Origin: Vibrio chagasii
Lineage (GTDB): Bacteria; Pseudomonadota; Gammaproteobacteria; Enterobacterales; Vibrionaceae
Reading direction: 5' to 3'
Length of the DNA: 64,000 bases
Assembly (NCBI RefSeq): GCF_002954585.1
Contig: NZ_MSCI01000001.1
Span: forward strand, 930,001 to 994,000
Position numbers and translations under genes: made by a program. Below the pieces are notes generated by a model. That model was not told the origin of the DNA, did no database searches, and saw nothing but the letters and a program-made list of their open reading frames with translations. This document shows positions 56,710 through 64,000 of this stretch, piece by piece (the first letter of the stretch is position 1; every line of letters begins with the position of its first letter).

Positions 56710-57263
56710 AATTCTCCATAAAGCTATAAAAACATTTAAACCTCTTTATGCACTCTCCAACACTTATTAATACTTGTTATTAATGTGCATCAAAAATTAT
56801 AACTAGCCAAAAAGCCCGACCATAGAAACCCCACAAAAAGAGGGCTATATTACAAGGCTAATTTCCCATAAATTTTAAACACTTCATGCTAAATCACTAC
56901 AACGTATAAGATTGGCAAGATAAGATAATAAATATAGGAGGGTTATGTAGATAAAGGAGGGTTGCCAACATGCTTCAAAAGCACGAAAAATAAAACACTA
57001 ACAGTTAAATAAAATTATGTCACCAACTATTACTCCATAAAAAAAAGAAGGTGATAATAGTATCAGTTTAAGGAGTAATTATGTTGTAGGTAAGTAGCAA
57101 AAGTTTCGTTTCATATTAATACTTATTTATAACTCTTTCTGAAAATCAAATTAATCCATTTCATAAAAATAGCAGTAAGTACTAAGTAAAATAATAGATT
57201 TTTCATTATACAAACTGCTTTTTAGGTTGCTGTTCAGACGTTCCAAACGATTATTAAGACATG
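56710..57263. other. Very AT-rich intergenic region
   Basis: 554 bases of low-complexity, AT-rich sequence between the peptidase gene's promoter side and the end of the D-threonine aldolase-like gene. It has a 7-codon ORF with a perfect ribosome-binding site (AAGGAGG then ATG at 56970), and an 8-base inverted repeat ATTACTCC/GGAGTAAT around 57030-57080. No gene is supported. Confidence 0.5.
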
Positions 57264-58370
57264 TTAATCTGAGCGCCCACGCCCTTTTATTGTCCACTGG
57301 GAGACCACTTTTCCATCTTGTACGGCATACAAAGTATCGAAATTATTCAATGTCGTATCACAGTGGCTTGGCAACAGAATAACTTGCTGTCCAAGTTCAA
57401 AAATCTCGCAACCTTCTTCATGATGAAGGATACCGTGTTCATCCCCGCCAGTTTGATACCTTACTCCTTCACGACCTTCAACAATAGGCATGCCAAGATC
57501 AATAGAAAGACATTTCATCCCTGCATCAATCACGGTACGCGAAGGCGTTGGCTGACTAATCACGGTGCTTAGCACTTTGAGGGCAGGAGAAAATTGCTGA
57601 TTCTTGGTTGCATTGGTTTCGTCTCCAATTGCAAGATAAGCCGCATCCATAAAAAGATACGAACCGGCTTGGATTTCACTGTACCCCAATCCTTGATAGG
57701 CAGTGTATGTCCCAGTTCCTCCTCCGCTAATTATCTGAGGGGCCATACCTTTAGGCTCTAAAGTAGATCTAATGAAATCAAACAAAGGCACCACAACAGA
57801 TCTCGCCTGCTCATTTCGCGAACAGTACCCCTTAACATGTTGTAAGTGTCCACTATAAGCTTGGACTCCGGCATAGCTAACGCCATCCGTAATTTGAATC
57901 GCTTGGATAAGCTCCACTAAAGCGTCACCAACCTGAGCACCACATCGCTGCTGACCGCATTCCACCTCTATCATCAGCTCAACACAAATATTTGCCGCTG
58001 ATGCGGCTTTGGCGATTTCTACAACATGATAATGATCGTCAATCACCTGAATAAAACGGGTGTCAGGATGACCTTGATGTAGAGTGATTAAACGCTGAAT
58101 CTTCTTTTGTCCCGCAATAGGCGTGGTTATGAGAATATCCTTAATACCACCTTGTGCCATCACTTCCGCTTCGCCTAATTTGGCCACACAAATACCCTGC
58201 GCTCCCGCGTCTATTTGCATTTGTGCAACAGCAGGAATTTTGTGTGCTTTGGTATGAGGACGAAGAGCTAATCCTAAATCGTTAATGCGTTCCTGCATCA
58301 ACTGAATATTAATACTCATTGCGTCAAGATCCGCGATCAATGAAGGAGTATCTAAATGACTGATATCCAT
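57264..58370 (-). CDS. D-threonine aldolase / DSD1-family PLP enzyme
   Basis: A 368-residue fold-type III PLP enzyme of the group that includes D-threonine aldolase and D-serine dehydratase. The PLP lysine is in RPHTKAHK near 37-44. The barrel motifs GVQAYSGHLQHV near 176-187 and ISGGGTGTY near 219-227 bind the cofactor phosphate. The C-terminal metal-binding site is LPSHCDTT near 335-342, the His-x-Cys-x-x pattern needed for activity. It breaks down a D-3-hydroxy-amino acid, but which one is not settled. No clear operon partner is present. Confidence 0.86.
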   Translation of the reverse strand: MDISHLDTPSLIADLDAMSINIQLMQERINDLGLALRPHTKAHKIPAVAQMQIDAGAQGICVAKLGEAEVMAQGGIKDILITTPIAGQKKIQRLITLHQGHPDTRFIQVIDDHYHVVEIAKAASAANICVELMIEVECGQQRCGAQVGDALVELIQAIQITDGVSYAGVQAYSGHLQHVKGYCSRNEQARSVVVPLFDFIRSTLEPKGMAPQIISGGGTGTYTAYQGLGYSEIQAGSYLFMDAAYLAIGDETNATKNQQFSPALKVLSTVISQPTPSRTVIDAGMKCLSIDLGMPIVEGREGVRYQTGGDEHGILHHEEGCEIFELGQQVILLPSHCDTTLNNFDTLYAVQDGKVVSQWTIKGRGRSD

Positions 58371-58718
58371 AAAAGTATCCTAGCTAAAATAATAGTTTTT
58401 TATGACTGTAATATGCCCGGATTATAAGGTATGAATCACTTTGAGCAAGGCTATTTCTAGACAAATGAATAACATAACTTTTACTTGTGAACTAACAATA
58501 GGCTTTGGTTTAACACATATGCTCAGTTAAGATAATGTAAAGTGACCGAGAGAATTCCACTGCTGATTAGTTACCATTTACTTAACACTGATAGAGCTAA
58601 AAGCTTTTGATACTAGCGATACACAAGCAACATGGTAGAATGCCGCCATTAATCTTATCCTTGTATAAGATTGTTGAACCTTTCCATCGCTATTTAGCCA
58701 AATCATACCGAGAAACTT
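58371..58718. other. Divergent intergenic region, PLP enzyme / RhlE-like helicase
   Basis: 348 bases without an ORF. Near the helicase, a perfect hairpin AATCTTAT-CCTTGT-ATAAGATT (58651-58672) lies about 47 bases before the ATG, just after a -10-like TAGAAT (58636-58641), so it may open the mRNA leader. Confidence 0.5.
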
Positions 58719-59924
58719 ATGCCATTTTCCAAGCTTGGATTAAGCTCACCTATTGTTAAAGCCGTTGCAAAACAAGGCTACGAAAAGCCAACCTCTATTC
58801 AAGAAAAAGCAATTCCGATTGTACTTTCTGGTAAGAACCTTATTGCGGCAGCACAAACAGGTACAGGTAAAACTGCGAGCTTTGTTCTCCCTATCTTAGA
58901 AATGCTAAGTAAAGGTGAAACGCAACGTAAGAAGCGCATCCGTGCTGTGATCCTTACACCAACGCGTGAGTTGGCGGTTCAGGTTGAGAAAAACATCAAG
59001 AAGTACGCGAAGTTTTTAAACCTAACGTCTTTAGCAATGTACGGTGGTGTCTCTTACCAACATCAAAAAGATCGTCTGATTGAAGGTGTTGATATTCTAG
59101 TGGCAACACCAGGACGCTTGATCGACATGTATGGTCAACGCGCCGTCCACTTTGATGAAGTTGAAGTATTAGTACTGGATGAAGCAGACCGCATGCTAGA
59201 CATGGGCTTCATCGAAGACATCAACAAGATCATCGCTCGTTTGCCACAAGATGTACAAAACCTGCTGTTCTCAGCAACGCTTTCAACACCGGTTCGTGCA
59301 CTAGCGAAGAGTGCTATCAGTGATGCTGAAGAGATTTCTATTGCCAAAACAGACGCATCGAAAGCGAACATTGAACAATGGTTGGTAACGGTAGATAAAG
59401 ATCGTAAGTCTGCGCTACTGAGCCACATGATTACTGAGGGTAACTGGGACCAAGCGCTTATCTTCATCGAAACCAAGCATGGTGCGGCTAAGCTCGTATC
59501 TCAACTTGAAAAGCGTGGCATTCATGCTGAAGCGTTCCACAGTGGGCGTAGCCAAGCGGTTCGTGAAAAGATCTTGGCTGACTTCAAGAAAGGTCACCTT
59601 AATTTCCTAGTGGCAACGGGCGTTGCTGCACGTGGTATTGATATCGACAACCTACCACGCGTTGTTAACTACGATATGCCTTTCCCAGCAGACGACTACG
59701 TTCACCGTATTGGACGTACTGGCCGTGCTGATGCAACGGGTGAAGCGATCTCTTTCTTGTCAAAAGACAACTTCAAGAACTTGTGCATTATTGAAAAGCG
59801 CCTTGGTCACTTGATTGAACGCCGAGTGGTTGAAGGTTTTGAACCACGTAAAGAAGTGCCTATTTCGGTGCTGAACTTTGTTCCTAAGAAGAAAAGAGAA
59901 CAGCAAGCAAAAGAAGGCAAGTAA
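58719..59924 (+). CDS. DEAD-box RNA helicase, RhlE/SrmB-like
   Basis: A 401-residue ATP-dependent helicase consisting of little more than the two RecA domains. It has the Q motif (GYEKPTSIQEKAIP), motif I AAQTGTGKTAS near 44-54, DEAD near 153-156, SAT near 186-188, and HRIGRTGRA near 332-340. The short basic tail (NFVPKKKREQQAKEGK) replaces the long disordered tail of classical RhlE. It probably helps RNA folding or ribosome assembly. The symbol is left open because RhlE-type paralogues are hard to separate by eye. It ends at a strong terminator. Confidence 0.88.
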   Translation: MPFSKLGLSSPIVKAVAKQGYEKPTSIQEKAIPIVLSGKNLIAAAQTGTGKTASFVLPILEMLSKGETQRKKRIRAVILTPTRELAVQVEKNIKKYAKFLNLTSLAMYGGVSYQHQKDRLIEGVDILVATPGRLIDMYGQRAVHFDEVEVLVLDEADRMLDMGFIEDINKIIARLPQDVQNLLFSATLSTPVRALAKSAISDAEEISIAKTDASKANIEQWLVTVDKDRKSALLSHMITEGNWDQALIFIETKHGAAKLVSQLEKRGIHAEAFHSGRSQAVREKILADFKKGHLNFLVATGVAARGIDIDNLPRVVNYDMPFPADDYVHRIGRTGRADATGEAISFLSKDNFKNLCIIEKRLGHLIERRVVEGFEPRKEVPISVLNFVPKKKREQQAKEGK

Positions 59925-59968
59925 TTAACCGAGCTTGATTTCAAGCCAAAGCGTATTGCTAAATTATG

Positions 59969-60000
59969 ACAAAACGAAGCCAACTATGGCTTCGTTTTGT
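59969..60000 (+). terminator. Terminator of the RhlE-like gene
   Basis: A perfect 13-base stem ACAAAACGAAGCC / GGCTTCGTTTTGT with a six-base loop, directly followed by TCTTT. Confidence 0.87.
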
Positions 60001-60032
60001 TCTTTAGACCAGTGAGAGTTAGAGGGAAGCCA

Positions 60033-60437
60033 ATGATTAACCCAATTGCAACACGATTAACCCGAGGCCAAGACTTAAAGCTTGAACTACAAAAGCTAGT
60101 GGCTAAACATAACGTGGCAGCGGGCTCTATTGCATCTTGTGTGGGCTGTGTTTCCCAACTCAATATTCGCTTAGCAAACGCAAACCACACAAAGTTAATT
60201 CAAGCGCCGTTCGAAATCGTGTCTGCCATGGCAACACTGACACCGAACCACCAGCACGTTCACATTTCGGTAGCTGATGAGAATGGTGATGTGATTGGTG
60301 GCCATTTACTTGAAGGAACCATCATCGCAACCACCGCTGAATTAATTATTCATCGCTACGATACCTTGACCTTCAGCAGAGAGCATGACGATTCGACAGG
60401 TTACACTGAGCTCACTATCAGTGATGACCCACAATAA
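60033..60437 (+). CDS. PPC-domain (DUF296) protein
   Basis: A 134-residue single-domain PPC protein, the fold found in plant AT-hook regulators and in many stand-alone bacterial proteins. It has RLTRGQDLKLELQKLVAKH near 8-26, AGSIASCVGCVSQLNIRLAN near 29-48, and the histidine cluster HQHVHISVADENGDVIGGHLLEG near 70-92 (read in two parts), which often binds metal. It is trimeric in known structures and its role is unknown. The start at 60033 is supported by AGAGGGA. The next gene begins 70 bases on, so co-transcription is possible. Confidence 0.86.
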   Translation: MINPIATRLTRGQDLKLELQKLVAKHNVAAGSIASCVGCVSQLNIRLANANHTKLIQAPFEIVSAMATLTPNHQHVHISVADENGDVIGGHLLEGTIIATTAELIIHRYDTLTFSREHDDSTGYTELTISDDPQ

Positions 60438-60507
60438 GCTGGATACACCGACAGCAATACCAACGCTTATATAAAGCGATACAGATAAACAGTTATTAGG
60501 AAACACC

Positions 60508-61131
60508 ATGGCTCCACACTCCGCAGACTCCGTTATCGTTCTCGATTTCGAAACCACTGGCTTGTCCCCGAATATGGGCGATCGAGCGATAGAAATTGGT
60601 GCTGTGAAACTCGTTAACGGCGAAGTAGTCGGCACCTTTCAACAACTGATGAACCCAGGGTTTCGCGTGAGTGGGTTCATTGAAGGCTATACCGGAATCA
60701 CTAATCGTATGTTAAGCACCGCTGCTAGCTGTGGAGAAGTAATGGATGAATTTGCAGACTTCATTCAAGACAGCCAATTAGTCGCTCATAATGCCTCGTT
60801 TGATAAACGCTTCCTTGATGCAGAGTTAGATAATATTGGTCGTGATTACAATGGACAATTTGCATGTTCAATGCTGATCGCTCGTCGCCTTATCCAAGAC
60901 GCACCGACTCATAAGTTAGGTGACCTTGTGCGTTTCAAGAATATCGACAACGATGGTACTTTCCACAGAGCGTTAGCCGATTCAGAGATGACAGCAAGAC
61001 TATGGTTATTAATGATTGATGAGCTACAGAGTGACCATGGTATACAACAACCTAGCTTCCAATTGATGCAGAAAATATCCAAGACAGCCAAAGGCGCTAT
61101 TCCAAAGCTCCTTGTGAGTTGCCGAGGTTAA
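60508..61131 (+). CDS. DnaQ-family 3'-5' exonuclease
   Basis: A 207-residue DEDDh exonuclease resembling the DNA polymerase III epsilon subunit. Exo I is VLDFETTGLSP near 11-21, Exo II HNASFDKRF near 94-102, and Exo III HRALADSEMTARL near 152-164 with the catalytic His and Asp. It lacks the polymerase-binding tail of true DnaQ, so it is a stand-alone nuclease acting on DNA or RNA ends. TTAGGA precedes the ATG. It ends at a terminator shared with the DUF6279 gene. Confidence 0.86.
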   Translation: MAPHSADSVIVLDFETTGLSPNMGDRAIEIGAVKLVNGEVVGTFQQLMNPGFRVSGFIEGYTGITNRMLSTAASCGEVMDEFADFIQDSQLVAHNASFDKRFLDAELDNIGRDYNGQFACSMLIARRLIQDAPTHKLGDLVRFKNIDNDGTFHRALADSEMTARLWLLMIDELQSDHGIQQPSFQLMQKISKTAKGAIPKLLVSCRG

Positions 61132-61157
61132 TAGCGTTCACAACAAATAGTTTAGGT

Positions 61158-61192
61158 AAAAGGCCGCTTTATGTTTCTAGAGCGGCCTTTTC
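61158..61192. terminator. Bidirectional terminator, exonuclease / DUF6279 lipoprotein
   Basis: AAAGGCCGCT pairs with AGCGGCCTTT, extended by TA/TA after one mismatch, between convergent genes. Confidence 0.86.
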
Positions 61193-61218
61193 TTTTATTA
61201 GAAAGGCTTACTTACACC

Positions 61219-62055
61219 CTACTCTTGCAAGGTAATCAGTGTTGACTCAAGGCTCTCTAATTCATTTATGAAATAAGACCATTGCTTATCACTACTTACC
61301 GCTGCGATGTCCACTAAGAACTTGGCGGATGTCTGCATATTCTTATTGAGTTGAGATTCCAAACCGTCTGGGTAATAAGATTCATTGTTCAAAAGCAACT
61401 TCATAATAATCGGCTGAGAGATATGCAAGTCGCTCTTCTCTTCCATGAGCAGAGTGAGATCTTGATAAGTATTATTTTGATACTCTCGCCAGCTATCATT
61501 GGTATTTATCCACTCTTGAGACCAAGTCACAATAATCTGTTTTTGTTCTTTTGATATCGATCCTAACCATCGCTCTAAACGCTCTTCTATTCGATCGCGA
61601 TATCGTTCTTTAGAATCATCATCATTCAAAGATAATCTCTCTTCGTAAAACTCTTGCTGCTTTTTTCTAAAGTTCGTTAAGAACTCTCTATCCTGCTTAG
61701 GGCTAAGCTGCATACTTAACGCGTAAATGTCAGGAGAGAATTTATTGACGATGCTTCGAATGTGATTCTTTATTTGCTCACTTTGCTCAACAACAAAAGC
61801 GGGGCTCAACTCTGAACGATTGATATTTTGTAGTACTTGCAACTGCTCAATATAAAGCGGCAGCTGAGTTTGTTTGTGCCATGCTTGAAGAGAGTCTAAA
61901 CGAGCCTCTAACTCGGACTCTTGGCTATTAGAAAGAGAAACAAAGTCTTCTATGTAACTCACCACAAACCAACTGATGTTGTTATAAGCGAATTTAGTGC
62001 CACACCCAACAAATAGGAAACAGACCAATAGAAGTAACCAACGGCATTTTCTCAT
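61219..62055 (-). CDS. DUF6279-like lipoprotein
   Basis: A 278-residue lipoprotein: signal peptide with lipobox LFVGC near 14-18, so the mature protein is anchored to a membrane. After TKFAYNNISWFVVSYIEDFV near 20-39 the protein is almost wholly helical and charged, with SQESELEARLDSLQAWHKQ, FSPDIYALSMQLSPKQDREF and RIEERLERWLGSIS. This is the pattern of DUF6279 proteins, whose function is unknown. It is monocistronic. Confidence 0.82.
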   Translation of the reverse strand: MRKCRWLLLLVCFLFVGCGTKFAYNNISWFVVSYIEDFVSLSNSQESELEARLDSLQAWHKQTQLPLYIEQLQVLQNINRSELSPAFVVEQSEQIKNHIRSIVNKFSPDIYALSMQLSPKQDREFLTNFRKKQQEFYEERLSLNDDDSKERYRDRIEERLERWLGSISKEQKQIIVTWSQEWINTNDSWREYQNNTYQDLTLLMEEKSDLHISQPIIMKLLLNNESYYPDGLESQLNKNMQTSAKFLVDIAAVSSDKQWSYFINELESLESTLITLQE

Positions 62056-62331
62056 TACACCCTCTCACAGCCTATGACTAATCAGTAAACCCAAACGACA
62101 AAATAGATTTACTCTTGATCTTATAACATTAGCTATAAAAGCAAGTTCTCGTAAAACTTTCAGATAAATTGAGACTTAACCTTGCCAAATAAGCCATTTC
62201 GGCAAATGATTAAAATAAAACCTATTGTTAGCAGTGATGTTATTCGGCTTTTTTGCTTATTTGAAATGCAAGTTGGAAATAGCTGCATGATTTAAATGAG
62301 TATCGAATATTCAGTATTTGGGAGGGAAGCT

Positions 62332-62505
62332 ATGGCCGCTATTCCTGAAAATACCAGCGCGTTAGAATACGAGCTTTGCTATTTTGACGATGGGAAAGTA
62401 ACTACCATGACAATAATAGCGAGCAACCGACAGGAAGCGATGACTTGGTATCTTAACGAAGGGAAACATCTGAACGACCTTTATTCGATAAGGCCCGATG
62501 AATAG
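62332..62505 (+). CDS. Small hypothetical protein, 57 residues
   Basis: I do not recognise it. The start at 62332 is supported by GGAGGGAAG just upstream; a longer version from 62296 would put that site inside the gene. The sequence MAAIPENTSALEYELCYFDDG, a strand KVTTMTIIASNRQEA and an amphipathic end (MTWYLNEGKHLNDLYSI) look like a small folded alpha/beta protein. It has no signal or membrane helix. Confidence 0.6.
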   Translation: MAAIPENTSALEYELCYFDDGKVTTMTIIASNRQEAMTWYLNEGKHLNDLYSIRPDE

Positions 62506-62570
62506 AGAGCAGATTAATCGTTATATAGCGTGGGGAAATAGACTAACCCATTGAGAAACACCCTTTACTG

Positions 62571-62597
62571 CGCCGTGCTTAACGTGACAGTAAAGGG
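62571..62597 (-). terminator. Terminator of dbpA
   Basis: CCCTTTACTG pairs with CAGTAAAGGG. The following T run on the minus strand is short (TGTTTC). Confidence 0.65.
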
Positions 62598-62610
62598 CTA
62601 GAATCTCGAA

Positions 62611-63990
62611 TTACTTCAGAATTCGGGCGCGGAATTGACGGCCCTTCATTTTGCCTGATTCGATCTTATTCAATGCTTTCTTAGCAACAGAACGCTCTAC
62701 CGCTACGTAAGCGCGCATTGCAAATAAGTTAATCTTACCTACCGACTTGCCTTCGATACCACCTTGACCAGTCAATGCGCCAAGAATATCACCTGCACGA
62801 AGCTTGGCTTTCTTACCACCATCAATTTGGATCGTCACCATGTTTGAGTAGTACGGTTTTGCGATTGGTTTCGCTGGTAGTTCAGATGGCTCGATTGGCA
62901 TGTCCATGTACTCATCAATTTGAGCCACACGGTACATCTCTTTTTCGCTAAAGAAGCTGATCGCCACACCTTTACTACCTGCACGACCTGTACGACCAAT
63001 GCGGTGTACGTGAACTTCTGGGTCACGAGACAACTCGAAGTTGAATACTGCATCTAGGTTATCAACATCTAGACCGCGAGCCGCAACGTCTGTCGCAACT
63101 AGAATCGAGATAGTTTTGTTTGAGAACTGAACCAAAGCTTGGTCACGTTCACGCTGCTCCATATCACCATGCAGCTCGATAACGCTAAAGCCACGGTGGC
63201 TTAGTTCGTCAGTCACGTTCTGTACTTCTTTCTTCGTGTTACAGAACACAACCGCTGATTCTGGTTGATGATGAAGTAACAACAACTCTAGAGCATCGTC
63301 ACGAGCCTCAGAACCTTCAAGCTTGTAGAAGTGCTGCTGAATGCTCGAGTGATCGTGCGTCGATTCAACTTTCACCATTTCTGGGTTACGCATGATGCGG
63401 TCAGCAACTGATTTAATTTGTTTAGGGAAGGTTGCACTAAACAGAAGAGTCTGACGATCTTTTGGTGCTGCATCGATAACTGCATCCAACGCGTCTTGAA
63501 AGCCCATCTCTAGCATGCGATCCGCTTCATCTAATACCAGCGTGTTCAGCTCAGATAGGTCAATGCGGCCTTTCTCCAAGTGATCAAGAATACGACCAGG
63601 AGTACCGACTAAGATGTGTGCGCCATGCTCTAGTGAGCCAATTTGTGGCCCCATTGGCATACCACCACACAGTGTCAGCACTTTAATATTGTGAATACCA
63701 CGAGCAAGCGTACGAATCTCTTTTGCGACCTGGTCTGCCAGTTCACGAGTCGGACACAACACTAGAGATTGAACACGGAAACGCTTAACGCGTAGGTTTT
63801 GCAGCACGCCTAAACCGAAAGCAGCTGTTTTGCCTGAACCCGTTTTACCCTGACCGATAACGTCTTTGCCATTTAGGATAGTAGGAAGACTTAACGCTTG
63901 GATCGGCGTCATTTCAGTATAACCAAGAGAATCCAACGTATGCAGAAGCTCAGGTTTAAGGGCGATTGAAGAGAATTTTGAAGTGCTCAA
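62611..63990 (-). CDS. dbpA: ATP-dependent RNA helicase DbpA
   Basis: A 459-residue DEAD-box helicase that acts on 23S rRNA hairpin 92 during large-subunit assembly. It has motif I GKTGSGKTAAF near 48-58, DEAD near 153-156, SAT near 184-186, and HRIGRTGRAG near 327-336. The C-terminal DbpA RNA-recognition domain (about 385-459) has KINLFAMRAYVAVER and KGRQFRARILK, which separates DbpA from other DEAD proteins. The start is a TTG with no ribosome-binding site seen in the ten bases left in the window, and the frame stays open to the edge, so the true start may lie outside. Confidence 0.9.
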   Translation of the reverse strand: MSTSKFSSIALKPELLHTLDSLGYTEMTPIQALSLPTILNGKDVIGQGKTGSGKTAAFGLGVLQNLRVKRFRVQSLVLCPTRELADQVAKEIRTLARGIHNIKVLTLCGGMPMGPQIGSLEHGAHILVGTPGRILDHLEKGRIDLSELNTLVLDEADRMLEMGFQDALDAVIDAAPKDRQTLLFSATFPKQIKSVADRIMRNPEMVKVESTHDHSSIQQHFYKLEGSEARDDALELLLLHHQPESAVVFCNTKKEVQNVTDELSHRGFSVIELHGDMEQRERDQALVQFSNKTISILVATDVAARGLDVDNLDAVFNFELSRDPEVHVHRIGRTGRAGSKGVAISFFSEKEMYRVAQIDEYMDMPIEPSELPAKPIAKPYYSNMVTIQIDGGKKAKLRAGDILGALTGQGGIEGKSVGKINLFAMRAYVAVERSVAKKALNKIESGKMKGRQFRARILK

Positions 63991-64000
63991 TGGAAATATC

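Noticed and set aside
1..64000. tRNA, rRNA, integron attC or insertion sequences
   Set aside because: None seen on reading both strands; no transposase or integrase ORF and no characteristic end repeats.

Overview
This 64 kb window looks like Vibrio DNA. A complete vibrioferrin siderophore locus (biosynthesis genes pvsABCDE, divergent from two TonB receptors and a FecBCD-type importer) is the clearest marker. It sits beside genes often found on the second Vibrio chromosome: an acetate kinase without pta, deaD, rnb, an RhlE-like helicase and dbpA. A splendidus-like species and placement on chromosome 2 are inferences from gene content only. I see no rRNA, tRNA, CRISPR array, integron attC site, insertion sequence or prophage.

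Layout. 0-10 kb: secreted alpha-amylase, EamA permease, VOC protein behind a MerR/SoxR-type promoter, small secreted beta-barrel protein, MATE pump, a small hypothetical gene, a CIA30 protein, and a quinone oxidoreductase divergent from a LysR regulator. 10-25.7 kb: iron uptake. pvuE-D-C-B and the receptors pvuA2 and pvuA1 read leftward; pvsA-B-C-D-E reads rightward from a shared intergenic region holding two Fur-box-like sites. 25.8-28.6 kb: BenE-type permease divergent from an XRE-cupin regulator, with a palindromic operator between them, then a patatin lipase. 28.7-35.8 kb: ackA, deaD, rnb and an AraC regulator. 36-45 kb: solitary PstS, MaoC dehydratase, RND pump with its adaptor, dCMP deaminase, small MscS channel, DM13 protein. 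45-46.1 kb: a pepT relic with a large internal deletion, and a tiny ORF whose ribosome-binding site and start lie in a hairpin. 46.4-51 kb: Tas-type reductase, SpoU methylase, ferredoxin, FAD oxidoreductase.

51-57.3 kb is accessory in character: a LysR/LysE pair, then a two-gene operon for secreted proteins (an M91-like zinc peptidase and a large unrecognised partner), then a very AT-rich gap. This operon is the best candidate in the window for an undescribed system. 57-64 kb: D-threonine aldolase-like enzyme, RhlE-like helicase, PPC-domain protein, DnaQ-like exonuclease, DUF6279 lipoprotein, a 57-residue protein and dbpA.

The genes are compact. Most convergent pairs share one bidirectional hairpin terminator, and several of these terminators use the same GGCGCTA or GCCGAG core.
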